Assembly: GCA_028705545.1 (NCBI GenBank)
Contig: JAQWDG010000030.1
Location: 1-13,075, forward strand
Origin: Methanoregula sp.
Lineage (GTDB): Archaea; Halobacteriota; Methanomicrobia; Methanomicrobiales; Methanospirillaceae
Direction of reading: 5' to 3'
Length of the DNA: 13,075 bases
Positions 12,933-13,075 of the stretch are shown in pieces. The notes under the pieces are model-generated. The model ran no database searches. It was not told where the DNA came from and worked only from the letters and a program-made list of their open reading frames with translations. Position 1 is the stretch's first letter, and the number at the start of each line of letters is the position of its first letter. Position numbers and translations under genes: made by a program.

Positions 12933-13075
12933 TTCTTGCGGGCGCAGTCCTTTGTCTTGCGCTTGCAGTTGACCGGCTCATCGGTGATCCGCACTCGGCA
13001 TTTCATCCGGTCGCCCTCATCGGCCGGTTCATCGGGTGGTGGGGACAGCCGAAGAGATATTCCCCGGGGCTCCAG
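12914..13075 (+). CDS. cbiB: Adenosylcobinamide-phosphate synthase CbiB/CobD, 5' part
   Basis: Only the first 54 codons are inside the window; the frame is open to the edge. The protein starts with a hydrophobic stretch (LILAGAVLCLALAV) and then DRLIGDPHSAFHPVALIGR. This matches the N-terminal D-Xaa3-GDP ... HPV-Xaa2-IGR signature of the CbiB/CobD membrane enzyme, which attaches the aminopropanol arm to adenosylcobyric acid in cobalamin synthesis. Methanogens need corrinoids for methyltransferases such as Mtr. The ATG at 12914 lies inside the 3' end of the preceding gene (19-base overlap), with GGTG at 12900-12903 as a weak ribosome site. The short partial sequence limits certainty, but the signature is distinctive. 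Confidence 0.85.
   Translation, partial: MVPTDLILAGAVLCLALAVDRLIGDPHSAFHPVALIGRFIGWWGQPKRYSPGLQ

Overview
The window looks like chromosomal DNA of a methanogenic euryarchaeon, most likely Methanomicrobiales (Methanoregula-like). This is judged from gene content and protein style only; no search was run. Archaeal markers include a type II glyceraldehyde-3-phosphate dehydrogenase, an archaeal-length TyrRS, RIO1 kinase, a two-KH Dim2/Pno1-type protein, Hel308 helicase, the KEOPS subunit Cgi121, Orc1/Cdc6, a short archaeal PurA and TATA-type promoters. No rRNA, tRNA, CRISPR array or insertion sequence was seen. Genes are dense and all lie on the + strand except one MoaB/Mog-like gene.

Layout. 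Bases 1-387 hold no convincing gene but carry several GGTC/GACC dyads and T tracts ahead of a probably leaderless gap gene. Bases 388-3839 carry gap, tyrS, rio1 and the KH protein: central metabolism, translation and small-subunit maturation. After a T-tract terminator comes hel308, coupled by a 4-nt overlap or near-overlap to the Cgi121 gene (3994-6695). A converging MoaB/Mog-like gene (7465 to 6971, minus strand) follows.

Bases 7466-8071 are the most informative non-coding stretch. They have the architecture of a replication origin: three origin recognition boxes with core TTCCACAGGAA, in inverted orientation around a roughly 18% GC, 72-bp unwinding region, plus a pair of imperfect 29-bp direct repeats with internal dyads. 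The third box abuts the TATA box of orc1/cdc6, which follows immediately. That is the classical archaeal arrangement of origin next to initiator gene, and it suggests autoregulation.

Downstream, cdc6, an Lrp/AsnC regulator and a class I/II aminotransferase are tightly packed with good Shine-Dalgarno sites (8072-11033). After another T tract, purA, a 57-codon Trm112 homologue, an unrecognised two-helix membrane protein and the 5' end of cbiB/cobD form a second overlapping gene string (11162 to the window end). The window holds no obvious defence or mobile system. Its interest lies in the origin, the repeats, and the small or unrecognised genes.
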